NCBI GenBank assembly: GCA_023451375.1
Contig: JAEXZS010000089.1
Span: 1-54,017, forward strand
Reading direction: 5' to 3'
DNA length: 54,017 bases
From: Pseudomonadota bacterium
GTDB taxonomy: Bacteria; Pseudomonadota; Alphaproteobacteria; Caulobacterales; Caulobacteraceae
In this document: piece by piece, positions 7,425-16,371 of the stretch
How positions within the stretch are numbered: position 1 is the stretch's first letter
Layout: every line of letters starts with the position of its first letter
Made by a program: the position numbers and the translations under genes
The notes under the pieces: model-generated
What the model was told of the DNA's origin: nothing
Databases searched by the model: none
What the model saw: only the letters and a program-made list of their open reading frames with translations

Positions 7425-9065
7425 CTAGAGGTAACGCAGCTCCTGTAGATCGACCTCGCGGATCATCTTGCGGGCCGTGGCCTCGTCGATCTGGCGAGCC
7501 CGCGCCATCCGTCCCAGCTCGTCCCGCTCCGCCGCCAGGCCCGCCAATCTCAGCCGACGCTCCACATCGTCGATCCTGCGAGCCAATACCGCGTCGTCCT
7601 CTTCGGTGCGAGTGTGGGTCTCGATGCGCTGGCGATAGACCTCCATGATCCGGCTGGCGATGTCGGAATAGAGGTCCGGGTTCGGCTTGCCTTCCGCCAT
7701 GGCGTGGGACGCATCCTCGATAGCGCGCAGGGCGGCAGAGGCGGCGGCGACGCGACCGCGATCCTCCTCGCGCTCATGCGACGGCTCGGGCGGCAGTTCG
7801 ACGTTCTTCAGCAGGCGCGGCAGGGCGATCGTCGCCACCAGCAGCGAGACGATGATCACCCCCGCCGCCAGGAAGATCGCGAGATTGCGCGACGGCATGG
7901 GCGACCCGTCCGCCAGGACGAACGGCAGGGTCAGGATGCCGGCCAGGGTGATGGCCCCGCGCACTCCCGCCAGCGACATCACCAGCGTCAGGCGCAACCC
8001 GACCTTGGGTGGCGGTCCGCGATGGCGACGACGGAACAGCGTCAGCTTCAGCGATGTCCACACCCAGATGAATCGAAGCGCCGCCAGCGCCGCGACGATG
8101 GCGAACACATAGACCGCCAGCCACCACACCTCCGGGCGGCTGGTGCCCGCCACCACCTCGGCCGCGCGCGCCATGATCGACGGCATCTGCTCGCCCAGGA
8201 TGACGAAGATGATGCCGTTGGCGACGAACTGAACCGTGTCCCAGACGACGCCGCGCCGTATCCGCGTCATGGCCAGGGACTGGCCGCCGACGCCGCCGCC
8301 GCGTTCGGTGAAGCTCATGGTGATGCCCGCCGCCACCGCCGCCAAGATGCCGGACGCATGCAGTTCCTCCGCCACCAGATAGGCGGCGAACGGGATCAGC
8401 AGGCTGATCAGGATCTGAGCCCCGACATCCTCGCCCCAGCGCCGGCTGATCCACCCTTTGGCGGTGCTGATGGCCAGGGTCACCGCAACACCCGAGGCGA
8501 CGCCCGCCAGCGCCAGCCAGGCGAAGTTGAGAGCGGCCTCGTGCAGGACGAAAACACCCGTGCTCGCCGCGGCCACCGCCAGCCGCATGCACGTCAGGCC
8601 GGTCGCGTCGTTCAGAAGCGACTCGCCCTCCAGGATGTGCATCAGACGCTTGGGGATCGGCGCGCGCGCGGCGATGGCCTGCACAGCGATCGGATCGGTC
8701 GGAGACAGGATGGCGGCCAGGGCGAAGGCCACCGCCAGCGGCATCTCCGGGATCATCCACCAGATCAGGCAGCCCAGGCCGACGACGGTGAAGATCACCA
8801 GCCCCAGCGCCAGTTCCAGGATCACCGCCCGGTCCCGGACCAGGTCTTCCTTGGGAATCCGCCAGCCGTCGAGGAACAGCAGCGGCGGCAGGAACAGCAG
8901 GAAGAAGATATCCGGCTCAAGGTCCACCGTGATGCCGGTGACCAGCACGATGGCGGCCCCCAACCCGATCTGGACCAGCGGCAGGGCGATCCGCGTGACC
9001 CGTGCGATCGAGCCCGACACCACCACAGCCAGAAGCAGCAGCAGAATGGTCTCGATCAGATGCAT
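7425..9065 (-). CDS. Na+/H+ antiporter, CPA1 (NhaP-like) family
   Basis: Inner-membrane monovalent cation/proton antiporter of 546 residues. The N-terminal 400 residues contain about twelve membrane segments, with LSPTDPIAVQAIAARAPIP and LEGESLLNDATGL, the two most conserved CPA1 stretches including the ion-binding ND pair. The last 130 residues are a charged cytoplasmic tail rich in Arg and Glu. It is last in the dusB-ntrY-ntrX-dat-hfq-hflX run, starting two bases after the hflX stop, so it is probably co-transcribed. Ion preference (Na+, K+ or Li+) cannot be judged. Confidence 0.92.
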   Translation of the reverse strand: MHLIETILLLLLAVVVSGSIARVTRIALPLVQIGLGAAIVLVTGITVDLEPDIFFLLFLPPLLFLDGWRIPKEDLVRDRAVILELALGLVIFTVVGLGCLIWWMIPEMPLAVAFALAAILSPTDPIAVQAIAARAPIPKRLMHILEGESLLNDATGLTCMRLAVAAASTGVFVLHEAALNFAWLALAGVASGVAVTLAISTAKGWISRRWGEDVGAQILISLLIPFAAYLVAEELHASGILAAVAAGITMSFTERGGGVGGQSLAMTRIRRGVVWDTVQFVANGIIFVILGEQMPSIMARAAEVVAGTSRPEVWWLAVYVFAIVAALAALRFIWVWTSLKLTLFRRRHRGPPPKVGLRLTLVMSLAGVRGAITLAGILTLPFVLADGSPMPSRNLAIFLAAGVIIVSLLVATIALPRLLKNVELPPEPSHEREEDRGRVAAASAALRAIEDASHAMAEGKPNPDLYSDIASRIMEVYRQRIETHTRTEEDDAVLARRIDDVERRLRLAGLAAERDELGRMARARQIDEATARKMIREVDLQELRYL

Positions 9066-9067
9066 GA

Positions 9068-10381
9068 TCAGCCGGCGAGGCCGGGATGGAGCCGCTCGAA
9101 TCGCCCGAGCGCCGCTGGATGCAACCGCACCGCGACGTGAGTACGACCACGCTCGTCCGTATCGCGGGACGTCACCCGACCATGCTCGTACAGCCAGGCC
9201 AGCGCCTCGCCGTGCTGCGGCTCCAACGTCAGCCGTATCTCGGGATCATCGTCAATCAATGCGGCGATCGTCTCGCGCAGCGTCTGGATGCCCTCGCCCG
9301 TCCAGGCGGATACGGCGACGGCCGCCCCGTCGCGACGCTGGCGCTCGGCGTGCCCCAGTACGGTCTCGCGAGCTTCGTCGCCCAGCAGGTCGACCTTGTT
9401 CCAGACCTCCAGCACACGCCGGGTCTTGCCCTCGGGCGTCTCGATCTGCTTCAGCACCGCCTCGACATCACCCGCCTGCGCGTCGCTATCGGGGCTCGCG
9501 ATGTCGCGGACGTGCAGGATCAGGTCGGCCTCGCCTACCTCTTCCAGAGTGGCGCGGAAGCTCTCGACCAGTTCGTGCGGCAGGTCTGAGATGAAGCCGA
9601 CCGTGTCCGCCACGATGGCCGGCCGCCCCTGCGGCAGCCGGATCGTGCGCTGGGTCGTGTCCAGGGTGGCGAACAGCAGGTCCTTGGCGAGGACCTCCGA
9701 TCCAGTGAGACGGTTGAACAGCGTCGACTTGCCGGCGTTGGTGTAGCCGACCAGGGCGATGGTGGGGAACGGGACCTTCTGGCGCTGCTTGCGGTGCAGG
9801 CCGCGCGTGCGGCGCACCTCTTCAAGCTCGGCCTTCAGCCTGACGATACGGTCCGCGATCAGGCGCCGGTCCAATTCGATCTGGGTCTCGCCGGGGCCGC
9901 CGGTCGAGCCGGTGCCGCCGCGTTGACGCTCCAGGTGGGTCCAGGTGCGGACCAGGCGCGACCGTTCGTAGTCCAGCCGCGCCAGTTCGACCTGCAAGCG
10001 GCCCTCCTTGGTCCGCGCGCGGCGACCAAAGATTTCCAGGATCAGGCCGGTGCGGTCGATGACCTTCACCTCCCAAGCCTTCTCCAGATTGCGCTGCTGC
10101 ACCGGCGTGAGGGCGTCGTCGATGATGGCGACATCGGCGTCGGCGGCGCGCATCAACGCCGCCAGCTCCTCGACCTTGCCGGAGCCGAACAGGGTCGCGG
10201 GCGCGACCTTGCGGACGCGGACGATCTCCTCGCCCCGGATATCCAGGTCGAGCGCCTGAGCCAGGCCTGTCGCCTCCTCCAGCCTCTGTTCGGCGAGGCG
10301 AGGCGAATCCGACCGTCCATCGGGGTGGATGACAACCGCCTTCTGAACCGGGGCGGCGTGATCAATGAGTTTTTGGGTCAA
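9068..10381 (-). CDS. hflX: Ribosome-associated GTPase HflX
   Basis: GTPase that binds the large ribosomal subunit and helps split stalled ribosomes. Length 437 residues. The N-terminal HflX domain includes LFGSGKVEELAAL, and the linker carries GGTGSTGGPGETQIELDRR. The G domain has GYTNAGKST (from residue 212), DTVGFISDLPHELVESF and NKVDLL. The start is TTG, directly abutting the hfq stop with no gap, which is the usual hfq-hflX order. Identification is firm. Confidence 0.96.
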   Translation of the reverse strand: MTQKLIDHAAPVQKAVVIHPDGRSDSPRLAEQRLEEATGLAQALDLDIRGEEIVRVRKVAPATLFGSGKVEELAALMRAADADVAIIDDALTPVQQRNLEKAWEVKVIDRTGLILEIFGRRARTKEGRLQVELARLDYERSRLVRTWTHLERQRGGTGSTGGPGETQIELDRRLIADRIVRLKAELEEVRRTRGLHRKQRQKVPFPTIALVGYTNAGKSTLFNRLTGSEVLAKDLLFATLDTTQRTIRLPQGRPAIVADTVGFISDLPHELVESFRATLEEVGEADLILHVRDIASPDSDAQAGDVEAVLKQIETPEGKTRRVLEVWNKVDLLGDEARETVLGHAERQRRDGAAVAVSAWTGEGIQTLRETIAALIDDDPEIRLTLEPQHGEALAWLYEHGRVTSRDTDERGRTHVAVRLHPAALGRFERLHPGLAG

Positions 10382-10627
10382 TCAGTCTTCTTCGGCGTCG
10401 GGCTCGTACAGCTGCACGGGCGCGGACGGCATGATGGTGGAGATGGCGTGCTTGTACACCAGTTGAGACTGGCCATCGCGGCGCAGCAGCACACAGAAGT
10501 TGTCGAACCAGGTCACGATGCCCTGCAACTTGACGCCGTTCACCAGGAAGATGGTCAGCGGGGTCTTGGTCTTGCGGACCGAGTTGAGGAAGGTGTCCTG
10601 AAGGTTCTGACGCTTGTCTTGCGACAT
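10382..10627 (-). CDS. hfq: RNA chaperone Hfq
   Basis: Sm-like hexameric RNA-binding protein of 81 residues that pairs small RNAs with mRNAs. The Sm1 stretch runs from QNLQDTFLNSVRK to GIVTWFDNFCVLL and the Sm2 motif is YKHAIST. The typical acidic C-terminal tail EPDAEED is short, as in many alphaproteobacteria. It follows dat by 99 bases, a gap that may carry its own promoter, and abuts hflX. Confidence 0.98.
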   Translation of the reverse strand: MSQDKRQNLQDTFLNSVRKTKTPLTIFLVNGVKLQGIVTWFDNFCVLLRRDGQSQLVYKHAISTIMPSAPVQLYEPDAEED

Positions 10628-10694
10628 GGCAGGTTCATCCTGTTCTTAGTTGTTCGTCGCCGCGAAGCGGCGCGGGCCGAAGCGGCGGACGGAC

Positions 10695-10722
10695 CTTAGC
10701 CGCCGCCGCGCCGAGGCCGCAA
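10695..10722 (-). promoter_or_regulatory. Candidate hfq promoter
   Basis: In the 99-base dat-hfq gap the minus strand reads TTGCGG (10722-10717), then 16 bases, then GCTAAG (10700-10695). This loosely fits the TTGACGS / GCTANAWC housekeeping pattern described for Caulobacter. The same gap holds two perfect hairpins, GGCCG/CGGCC just after the dat stop (10715-10727) and CGCCGC/GCGGCG at 10658-10672. Prediction only. Confidence 0.3.
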
Positions 10723-10726
10723 CGGC

Positions 10727-11587
10727 CTAAATGGCCTCTCCGCGCGCCTGTTCAAGATAGACCTCGCGCAGACGCGTCGCGACCGGACCCGGCTTTCCGT
10801 CTCCGATCTTGGTCCCGTCCAGGGAGACGACGGGCATGACAAAGGTGCTGGCGGCGGTGACGAAGACCTCCCGCGCCCGCTTCGCCTCCTCGATCGTGAA
10901 GGCCCGCTCCTCGATCTCGATCCCCTCCTTCTCGGCTAGACCCATCAGGGCGGTGCGGGTGATCCCTTTCAGGATGTTCGCCTGCGCGTCCCGGGTGCGC
11001 AGCTTTCCGTCTTCATCGACGATCCATACGTTGGTGGAGGCGCCTTCCGTCACCAGGCCCATCTCGTCGTACATCAGGCACTCGTATGCGCCGCTCTCCC
11101 GCGCGGTCTGCTTGGCCAGCACATTGGGCAACAGGCCGACGGTCTTGATGTCGCAACGGCCCCAGCGGAGGTCCGGTCGGCTCACGGCCGCCACGCCCTT
11201 CTTCGCCAGAACCTGGTTCTTCGATGGATCAACGGACTTGGCCGTCACCACCACGCTCGGCGCCGCGTCCTTCGGAAACGCGTGGTCCCTCGGCGCCGTG
11301 CCGCGCGTGACCTGCAGATAGACGAGGCCGTGCCTGACCCGATTGCGCCGGACGGTCTCCGACAGCACCCGCGACAGGGCCGCGTCGCTCATCGGAATGT
11401 CGATCTCCAGCTCCGTGAGGCTTCGTTTCAGCCGGGTCATGTGCCCTTCGAAGTCGGCCAGCCGACCGTCGAAGACGGCCCACACCTCATAGACGCCGTC
11501 GGCGAACTGGAAGCCCCGGTCCTCGATGTGGACGACCGCCTGGCCGTGGGGGTGATAGGTTCCGTTGACGTAGGCGACGCGGGACAT
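10727..11587 (-). CDS. dat: D-amino-acid aminotransferase (class IV PLP)
   Basis: Fold-type IV PLP enzyme of 286 residues that interconverts D-amino acids and 2-oxo acids, notably supplying D-Glu or D-Ala for peptidoglycan. The PLP lysine is K148 in RCDIKTVGLLPNVLAKQ, close to K145 of the Bacillus enzyme. EDRGFQFADGVYEV near the N-terminus and EGASTNVWIV near residue 195 are other signatures. Branched-chain aminotransferase and aminodeoxychorismate lyase relatives look similar, but RCDIKTVGLL favours the D-amino-acid enzyme. Its ATG overlaps the ntrX stop by one base (ATGA), so it is translationally coupled to the regulator. Confidence 0.88.
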   Translation of the reverse strand: MSRVAYVNGTYHPHGQAVVHIEDRGFQFADGVYEVWAVFDGRLADFEGHMTRLKRSLTELEIDIPMSDAALSRVLSETVRRNRVRHGLVYLQVTRGTAPRDHAFPKDAAPSVVVTAKSVDPSKNQVLAKKGVAAVSRPDLRWGRCDIKTVGLLPNVLAKQTARESGAYECLMYDEMGLVTEGASTNVWIVDEDGKLRTRDAQANILKGITRTALMGLAEKEGIEIEERAFTIEEAKRAREVFVTAASTFVMPVVSLDGTKIGDGKPGPVATRLREVYLEQARGEAI

Positions 11588-12993
11588 CAGGCGGCGTCTT
11601 CCTCTTCGCCGCCCCGGGCGGGGGACACGCCCAGCGACTTCAGCTTACGGTGCAGGGCCGACCGCTCCATGCCGATGAAGGCGGCAGTGCGCGAGATGTT
11701 GCCGCCGAACCGCATGATCTGCGCCGCGAGGTATTCCCGCTCGAACACCTCTCGCGCCTCTCGAAGCGGCAGGGCGATGGTCCGTTCGGCGCTCAGCGAC
11801 GGCGCCGCGCCGTTCGACGTCGCCACCTCTTGCGGCAGCATGTCGGAGGTGATCGGCTCGGCCGGGTCGCCCGTCGCCAGGATGAGCAGCCGCTCGATGT
11901 TGTTGCGCAGCTGACGGATGTTGCCCGGCCAGGGATGGACCTGCAGCACGGCCACCGCGTCGTCGCCAATGATCCGTCGCGGCAGGCCTTGCGACGCGCT
12001 GATCGTCTCGACGAAATATTCGACCAGTTCGGCGATGTCCTCCCGTCGTTCCGACAGAGCCGGAACCCGGATCGGCACCACGTTCAGACGATGGAACAGG
12101 TCTTCGCGGAAGCGGCCTTCCGCGATCTCGGCCTTGAGGTCGCGCGAGGTGGAGGTGATGACGCGGACATCGACCTGCACGTCCTGTTCGCCGCCCACGC
12201 GCCGAAAGCGCTGATCGACCAGGACGCGAAGCACGCGGCTCTGGCTCTCGCGCGGCATGTCGCTGATCTCGTCGAGATACAGGGTGCCGTTGTGGGCGCG
12301 TTCGAACACGCCGATCTTGCGAGGGCGGCCGTCCTGCCCCTCCTCCCCGAACAGCTCGACATCCAGACGCTCCGGCGTCATGCCGGCGGCGGAAATGGCC
12401 ACGAACTCCGCGCGGGCGCGCGGGCTGCCCTCATGGATTTGACGCGCCACCAGCTCCTTGCCGCAACCGGGGGGACCTGAGATCAGCACGCGGCTGTTGG
12501 CCTGGGCCACCTTGCCGATGGTGTTTCGCAAGGCCTGCGCGGCCTGAGACTTGCCGATCAGTCCGGTCGGGGTCATGGCCTGCGCCCGCAGACGGCGGTT
12601 CTCGCGCTTCAGGGACGCGGCCTCCAACGCGCGTTCGACCACGACGACCAGCCGGTCCGACTTGAACGGCTTTTCGATGAAGTCATAGGCGCCGCGCTTC
12701 AGCGCCGTCACCGCTGTTTCGATGTTTCCGTGACCCGAGATCATCACCACCGGGAGGTCGCCGTCCAGCTCCTTGACCACCTCGAGCAGTTCCAGCCCAT
12801 CCAGCCCTCCGCCCTGCATCCAGATGTCCAGGATCGCCAGGCTGGGCTTGCGGGCGCGGATCGCCGCCAGGGCCTCATCCGAGTTCGAGGCCGTGCGCAC
12901 GCCATGGCCTTCATCCTCGAGAAGGCCCGAAACCAGGTCGCGGATGTCGGCTTCGTCGTCGACGACCAGAATATCGGATCCTGTAGCTCTCAT
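11587..12993 (-). CDS. ntrX: Response regulator NtrX
   Basis: DNA-binding response regulator of 468 residues, partner of NtrY, involved in nitrogen, redox and envelope responses in alphaproteobacteria. Domains: receiver with acidic pair D12-D13 and phosphoacceptor D56 in AILDIWM; AAA+ domain with Walker A GPPGCGKE and Walker B GTLYLDEI; C-terminal Fis-type helix-turn-helix ending in RTAAFIGMERSALHRKLKSL. Where sigma-54 activators have GAFTGA after ELFG, this protein has ELFGEEGQDGRPRK (residues 213-226), so the sigma-54 contact loop is missing, as reported for other alphaproteobacterial NtrX. It probably acts independently of sigma-54. It starts nine bases after the ntrY stop. Confidence 0.95.
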   Translation of the reverse strand: MRATGSDILVVDDEADIRDLVSGLLEDEGHGVRTASNSDEALAAIRARKPSLAILDIWMQGGGLDGLELLEVVKELDGDLPVVMISGHGNIETAVTALKRGAYDFIEKPFKSDRLVVVVERALEAASLKRENRRLRAQAMTPTGLIGKSQAAQALRNTIGKVAQANSRVLISGPPGCGKELVARQIHEGSPRARAEFVAISAAGMTPERLDVELFGEEGQDGRPRKIGVFERAHNGTLYLDEISDMPRESQSRVLRVLVDQRFRRVGGEQDVQVDVRVITSTSRDLKAEIAEGRFREDLFHRLNVVPIRVPALSERREDIAELVEYFVETISASQGLPRRIIGDDAVAVLQVHPWPGNIRQLRNNIERLLILATGDPAEPITSDMLPQEVATSNGAAPSLSAERTIALPLREAREVFEREYLAAQIMRFGGNISRTAAFIGMERSALHRKLKSLGVSPARGGEEEDAA

Positions 12994-13002
12994 CTTGCCT
13001 CG

Positions 13003-15255
13003 CTATTCGGTGGCCGCGGCGTGGAGATTGCGCTCCGGCGCCTCGACCGGCTTGCCGGTCGGATTCAAGGGGAAGGTCAGGCAGACGCGCGCGCCGCTCA
13101 GCGTCTCCGCGTCGGCCAGCTTCAGCTCGCCGCCATGGTCCTCGCAGATGCGTCTGACAATCGCCAGGCCCAGGCCTGTGCCCTTCTCGCGCGTCGTCAC
13201 ATAGGGTTCTGTCAGGCGGTCGCGATCCTTGACCGGCAGACCCACGCCGTCGTCCTCGACCACGAAGACAGCCGTATCGCCGTCGATGTGCAGCGAGGCG
13301 ATGACGCTGACCGCGGCGCTGGATTCGCCGCCCCGCTTCGCCGCCACCGCTTCACCGGCGTTCTTCAGGATGTTGGTCAGCGCCTGCCCAACCATGCGGC
13401 CGTCGCACAGGAGCACCGCCTGCGGCGGATCCGGCATCTCCAGCACGATCTCGGGCGCGGCCACCCGCTGGGCGAAGACCGCCGCCCGCAACAGCTCCGC
13501 CGGGTTTTCGGGCCCGAACCGAGGCGCGGGCATGCGAGCGAACGACGAGAACTCGTCCACCATCCGCCCGATGTCTCCCACCTGCCGGATGATGGTGTCC
13601 GTGCAGCGATCGAACACCTCAACGTCCTCGCCGATGGCGGCGCGGTACTTGCGTTTCATCCGCTCGGCGGAAAGCTGGATCGGCGTCAGGGGGTTCTTGA
13701 TCTCATGCGCAATGCGGCGGGCCACATCGCGCCAGGCCGCGTTGCGCTGGGCGGTGACCAGGCGGGTGATGTCGTCGAAGGTCAGCACCATCTCCCCGCC
13801 CAGGCCGCCCTCGATGCGCACGCGCAGACGGCGCGTCTCGCCGTGGCGGCTGACGTCGATGTCCTCCTCGATGTGCGCCTCGACGCGCTTGACCAGTTCA
13901 CTGAGCTCCGGCGACAGCGCCCCGAGCTCCTGACCCAACACCTTGTCGCCCTGGATGGCCAGCAGCTGACGCGCGCTTTCGTTGATGGCCGAGATGCGTC
14001 CATGGCGGTCCAATCCGATCACCCCGGCGCTGACGCCCAGCAGCACGGTCTCGATGAAGCGGCTGCGGTCCTGAGCCTCATCACTGGCGGCCTTGAGCGC
14101 GGTCTGCTGCGCCTGCAGTTCTCCCGTCATGCGGTTGAAGGCTTCCGACAAGGTGGCGATCTCGGCCGGCGCGCCGGTGCTGTCGACCCGCACCGAGAAG
14201 TCGCCGCCCGCCACTTGGCCGGCTGCCTTCGCCAGGCGACCGATCGGCGCGGAAATGCTGCTGGCGGCCGACATCCCCATCCATACCGCCCCGACCAGCA
14301 CCAGCAGCGCCGTCTCGAGATAGCTGAGGATGAATGTGGACTGTATGCGGGCGCGGCTTTCCTGCGCCTCGCGATAGGCCTGGATCGACTCGAGCGAAGT
14401 GCTCATTCGCTCGACCAGTCCGCTCTCGAGAGGCCGCACCAAATACAGGTAGGCGTCGCCATAGGCCGGCAGGGCGATGATCGAGCGCACGGCGTCGGGG
14501 TTCTGCGTCACATCCTGCGGGGGCTGGCCGCCCTCGGCCGCCTGCTCCAGATACTCGCGAGGCGGGGCCAGATACGGCGGCGCCTCGGCGCTTTCCGCCC
14601 GCGCCAGAACCTCGCCCTGCCCATTCAGGATGTAGATGGCCGGATAGCCGAAGATGTCGCCCACCTGGGCCAGCGCTTCGTTGAACTGGATGCGATTGCC
14701 GAACAGGCTGCGCGCGCTTCCCAACTGTTCCGAGATGGTCACCAGGTCGGCGTCCATCGAGCGGGACACGTCGTTGATGTAGGCGCGGCCGACAACGGCG
14801 CCGTTCTCCACCGACGCCTGAACGTTCTGGCTGAACCACTGATCGACGCCCCGATTGACCAGCACCCCGAAGACGAGGGCGATCAGAACCGCCGGAATGA
14901 CGGCCACTGTCGAGAACAGGGCGACGAAGCGAAGGTGCAGGCGCGAACCGGCCTCATGGGCGCCCCGCGCCAAGGCCAACACGCGCCGGCCGATCAGAAA
15001 GGCCAGAACCGCTATCAGCGCCAGGTTGCCGATCAGAACAAACAGGGCCACCCGGCTAGTCGAGCCGGAACTGTCGTCGCCGGTTCCCGGCGCGACGGCC
15101 GTCAGCCAGACCGCCGCCGCCGTCGCCGCCACCGCGATGACATAAGCCAGGCCGAAGGCCGCTCTCGCCCGCTCGGCGTCCAGTCGCCCCCAGAACGACT
15201 CATCGTCCGACGCGGGGTCGGATCGGCGAGCCGAAACTGGGAGCGTATCCGTCAT
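13003..15255 (-). CDS. ntrY: Sensor histidine kinase NtrY
   Basis: Membrane-bound kinase of 750 residues that phosphorylates NtrX. The N-terminal 350 residues include several membrane segments around a periplasmic region, followed by a HAMP linker near GRLAKAAGQVAGGDFSVRV and a PAS-like domain (VIGLDRHGRISAINESA). The catalytic core has phosphoacceptor H517 in RRIAHEIKNPLTPIQLSAER, the N box NILKNAGEA, and the nucleotide-binding motifs VEDDGVGLP and GTGLGLAIVRRI. Its start overlaps the dusB stop by four bases (ATGA), whereas most relatives have ntrBC between these two genes. Confidence 0.95.
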   Translation of the reverse strand: MTDTLPVSARRSDPASDDESFWGRLDAERARAAFGLAYVIAVAATAAAVWLTAVAPGTGDDSSGSTSRVALFVLIGNLALIAVLAFLIGRRVLALARGAHEAGSRLHLRFVALFSTVAVIPAVLIALVFGVLVNRGVDQWFSQNVQASVENGAVVGRAYINDVSRSMDADLVTISEQLGSARSLFGNRIQFNEALAQVGDIFGYPAIYILNGQGEVLARAESAEAPPYLAPPREYLEQAAEGGQPPQDVTQNPDAVRSIIALPAYGDAYLYLVRPLESGLVERMSTSLESIQAYREAQESRARIQSTFILSYLETALLVLVGAVWMGMSAASSISAPIGRLAKAAGQVAGGDFSVRVDSTGAPAEIATLSEAFNRMTGELQAQQTALKAASDEAQDRSRFIETVLLGVSAGVIGLDRHGRISAINESARQLLAIQGDKVLGQELGALSPELSELVKRVEAHIEEDIDVSRHGETRRLRVRIEGGLGGEMVLTFDDITRLVTAQRNAAWRDVARRIAHEIKNPLTPIQLSAERMKRKYRAAIGEDVEVFDRCTDTIIRQVGDIGRMVDEFSSFARMPAPRFGPENPAELLRAAVFAQRVAAPEIVLEMPDPPQAVLLCDGRMVGQALTNILKNAGEAVAAKRGGESSAAVSVIASLHIDGDTAVFVVEDDGVGLPVKDRDRLTEPYVTTREKGTGLGLAIVRRICEDHGGELKLADAETLSGARVCLTFPLNPTGKPVEAPERNLHAAATE

Positions 15256-16307
15256 GCCACGGCACTCTCCACAAACTGTGGCGCGCTTTCAACAGGAGAG
15301 ATGGGGTTTTGCGCTAAATCTCGTCGCCAAAGATCGGTCATCGCGGCTTCAACGGCCTCAGGCTCCTCGATCCGGCAAATTCTTGCCTTCGCCTGCCGAC
15401 GGTGTTGCGGATCGGCCGGCCACGGGGCCTGTTCAATATACCAGCCGAGATGCTTGCGGAACATCCGCAGACCCAGCGGCAGGCCATAAAACGCCACCGA
15501 GGCCCGAAGATGCTCGACGACGATCGCCAGGCGCTCTTTGCGATCCGGCTCCGGGATGGGCCGGTCGTCGTTCAGGGCGCGCTCCAGGTGCGCCGCCAGC
15601 CACGGCCGGCCATAGACGCCCCGTCCCAGCATCAGGGCGTCGGCGCCGGAACGGCTCAACGCCTCCCGCGCGGCCTGGACGGTGACGATGTCGCCGTTGA
15701 CGATGACGGGGATCGTGACCGCCGCCTTCACCTCCCCCACCGCGTTCCAATCCGCTTGGCCGGTGTAGAATTGTTTCCGGGTGCGCCCATGCACGGTCAC
15801 CGCCCGCACGCCGATGTCCTCGGCCCGTTTCGCCAGTTCGGCGGCGTTGCGGCTGTCGTCGTCCCAGCCGAGCCGCATCTTCACGGTGACCGGGCGGCGG
15901 GTCGCCTGGACCGCCGCCTCCATGATCCGGCACGCCAGATCGGGCGTCCGCATCAGGGCGGAGCCCGCGGCCACGCCCGTCACCTCCTTGGCGGGGCAGC
16001 CGAAGTTCAGATCGACGATGTCGGCGCCCGCCTTCTCGGCCATGCGCGCGCCCTCGGCCATGGCCGCCGGGTCGCGTCCGACCAATTGGATGACCGTCAG
16101 CGGCAGGCCCTCGCCCACGGCGGCGCGGCGCACCACGTCGGGCCGTTCCCGCGCCAGCTCGCGCGCCGCCACCATCTCGGTCGCGACATAGGCCGCGCCC
16201 AGCCGCGAGGCCAACAGCCGGAACGGCAGGTCGGTGATGCCGGTCATGGGAGCCATCAGCACCCGGCCGGGCACGGTCACATCGCCGATCTGCAGGGTTT
16301 TGCTCAT
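15252..16307 (-). CDS. dusB: tRNA-dihydrouridine synthase B
   Basis: Flavin enzyme of 351 residues that reduces uridines to dihydrouridine in tRNA. Signatures are LMAPMTGITDLPFR, DLNFGCPAKEVTG, TVHGRTRKQFYTGQADW, and the FMN-binding GADALMLGRGVYGRPW. The ATG at 16307 (MSKTLQIGDV) is preferred over an upstream in-frame ATG at 16343 because it matches the family N-terminus. It is the first gene of the ntrYX operon, as nifR3 (dusB) is in many alphaproteobacteria. ispDF is divergent, 64 bases away. Confidence 0.95.
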   Translation of the reverse strand: MSKTLQIGDVTVPGRVLMAPMTGITDLPFRLLASRLGAAYVATEMVAARELARERPDVVRRAAVGEGLPLTVIQLVGRDPAAMAEGARMAEKAGADIVDLNFGCPAKEVTGVAAGSALMRTPDLACRIMEAAVQATRRPVTVKMRLGWDDDSRNAAELAKRAEDIGVRAVTVHGRTRKQFYTGQADWNAVGEVKAAVTIPVIVNGDIVTVQAAREALSRSGADALMLGRGVYGRPWLAAHLERALNDDRPIPEPDRKERLAIVVEHLRASVAFYGLPLGLRMFRKHLGWYIEQAPWPADPQHRRQAKARICRIEEPEAVEAAMTDLWRRDLAQNPISPVESAPQFVESAVA

Positions 16308-16371
16308 CGAAGCCTTTCGCCGCACCGATGGGCCTCTCGTCAAGCATGACGGCGGCGCTTAGAAGGCGGGC

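Noticed and set aside
12730..15489. A 919-codon open frame antisense to ntrY and ntrX
   Set aside because: Antisense shadow of two well-identified genes; composition rich in Arg, Gln, His and Gly with no domain motifs.
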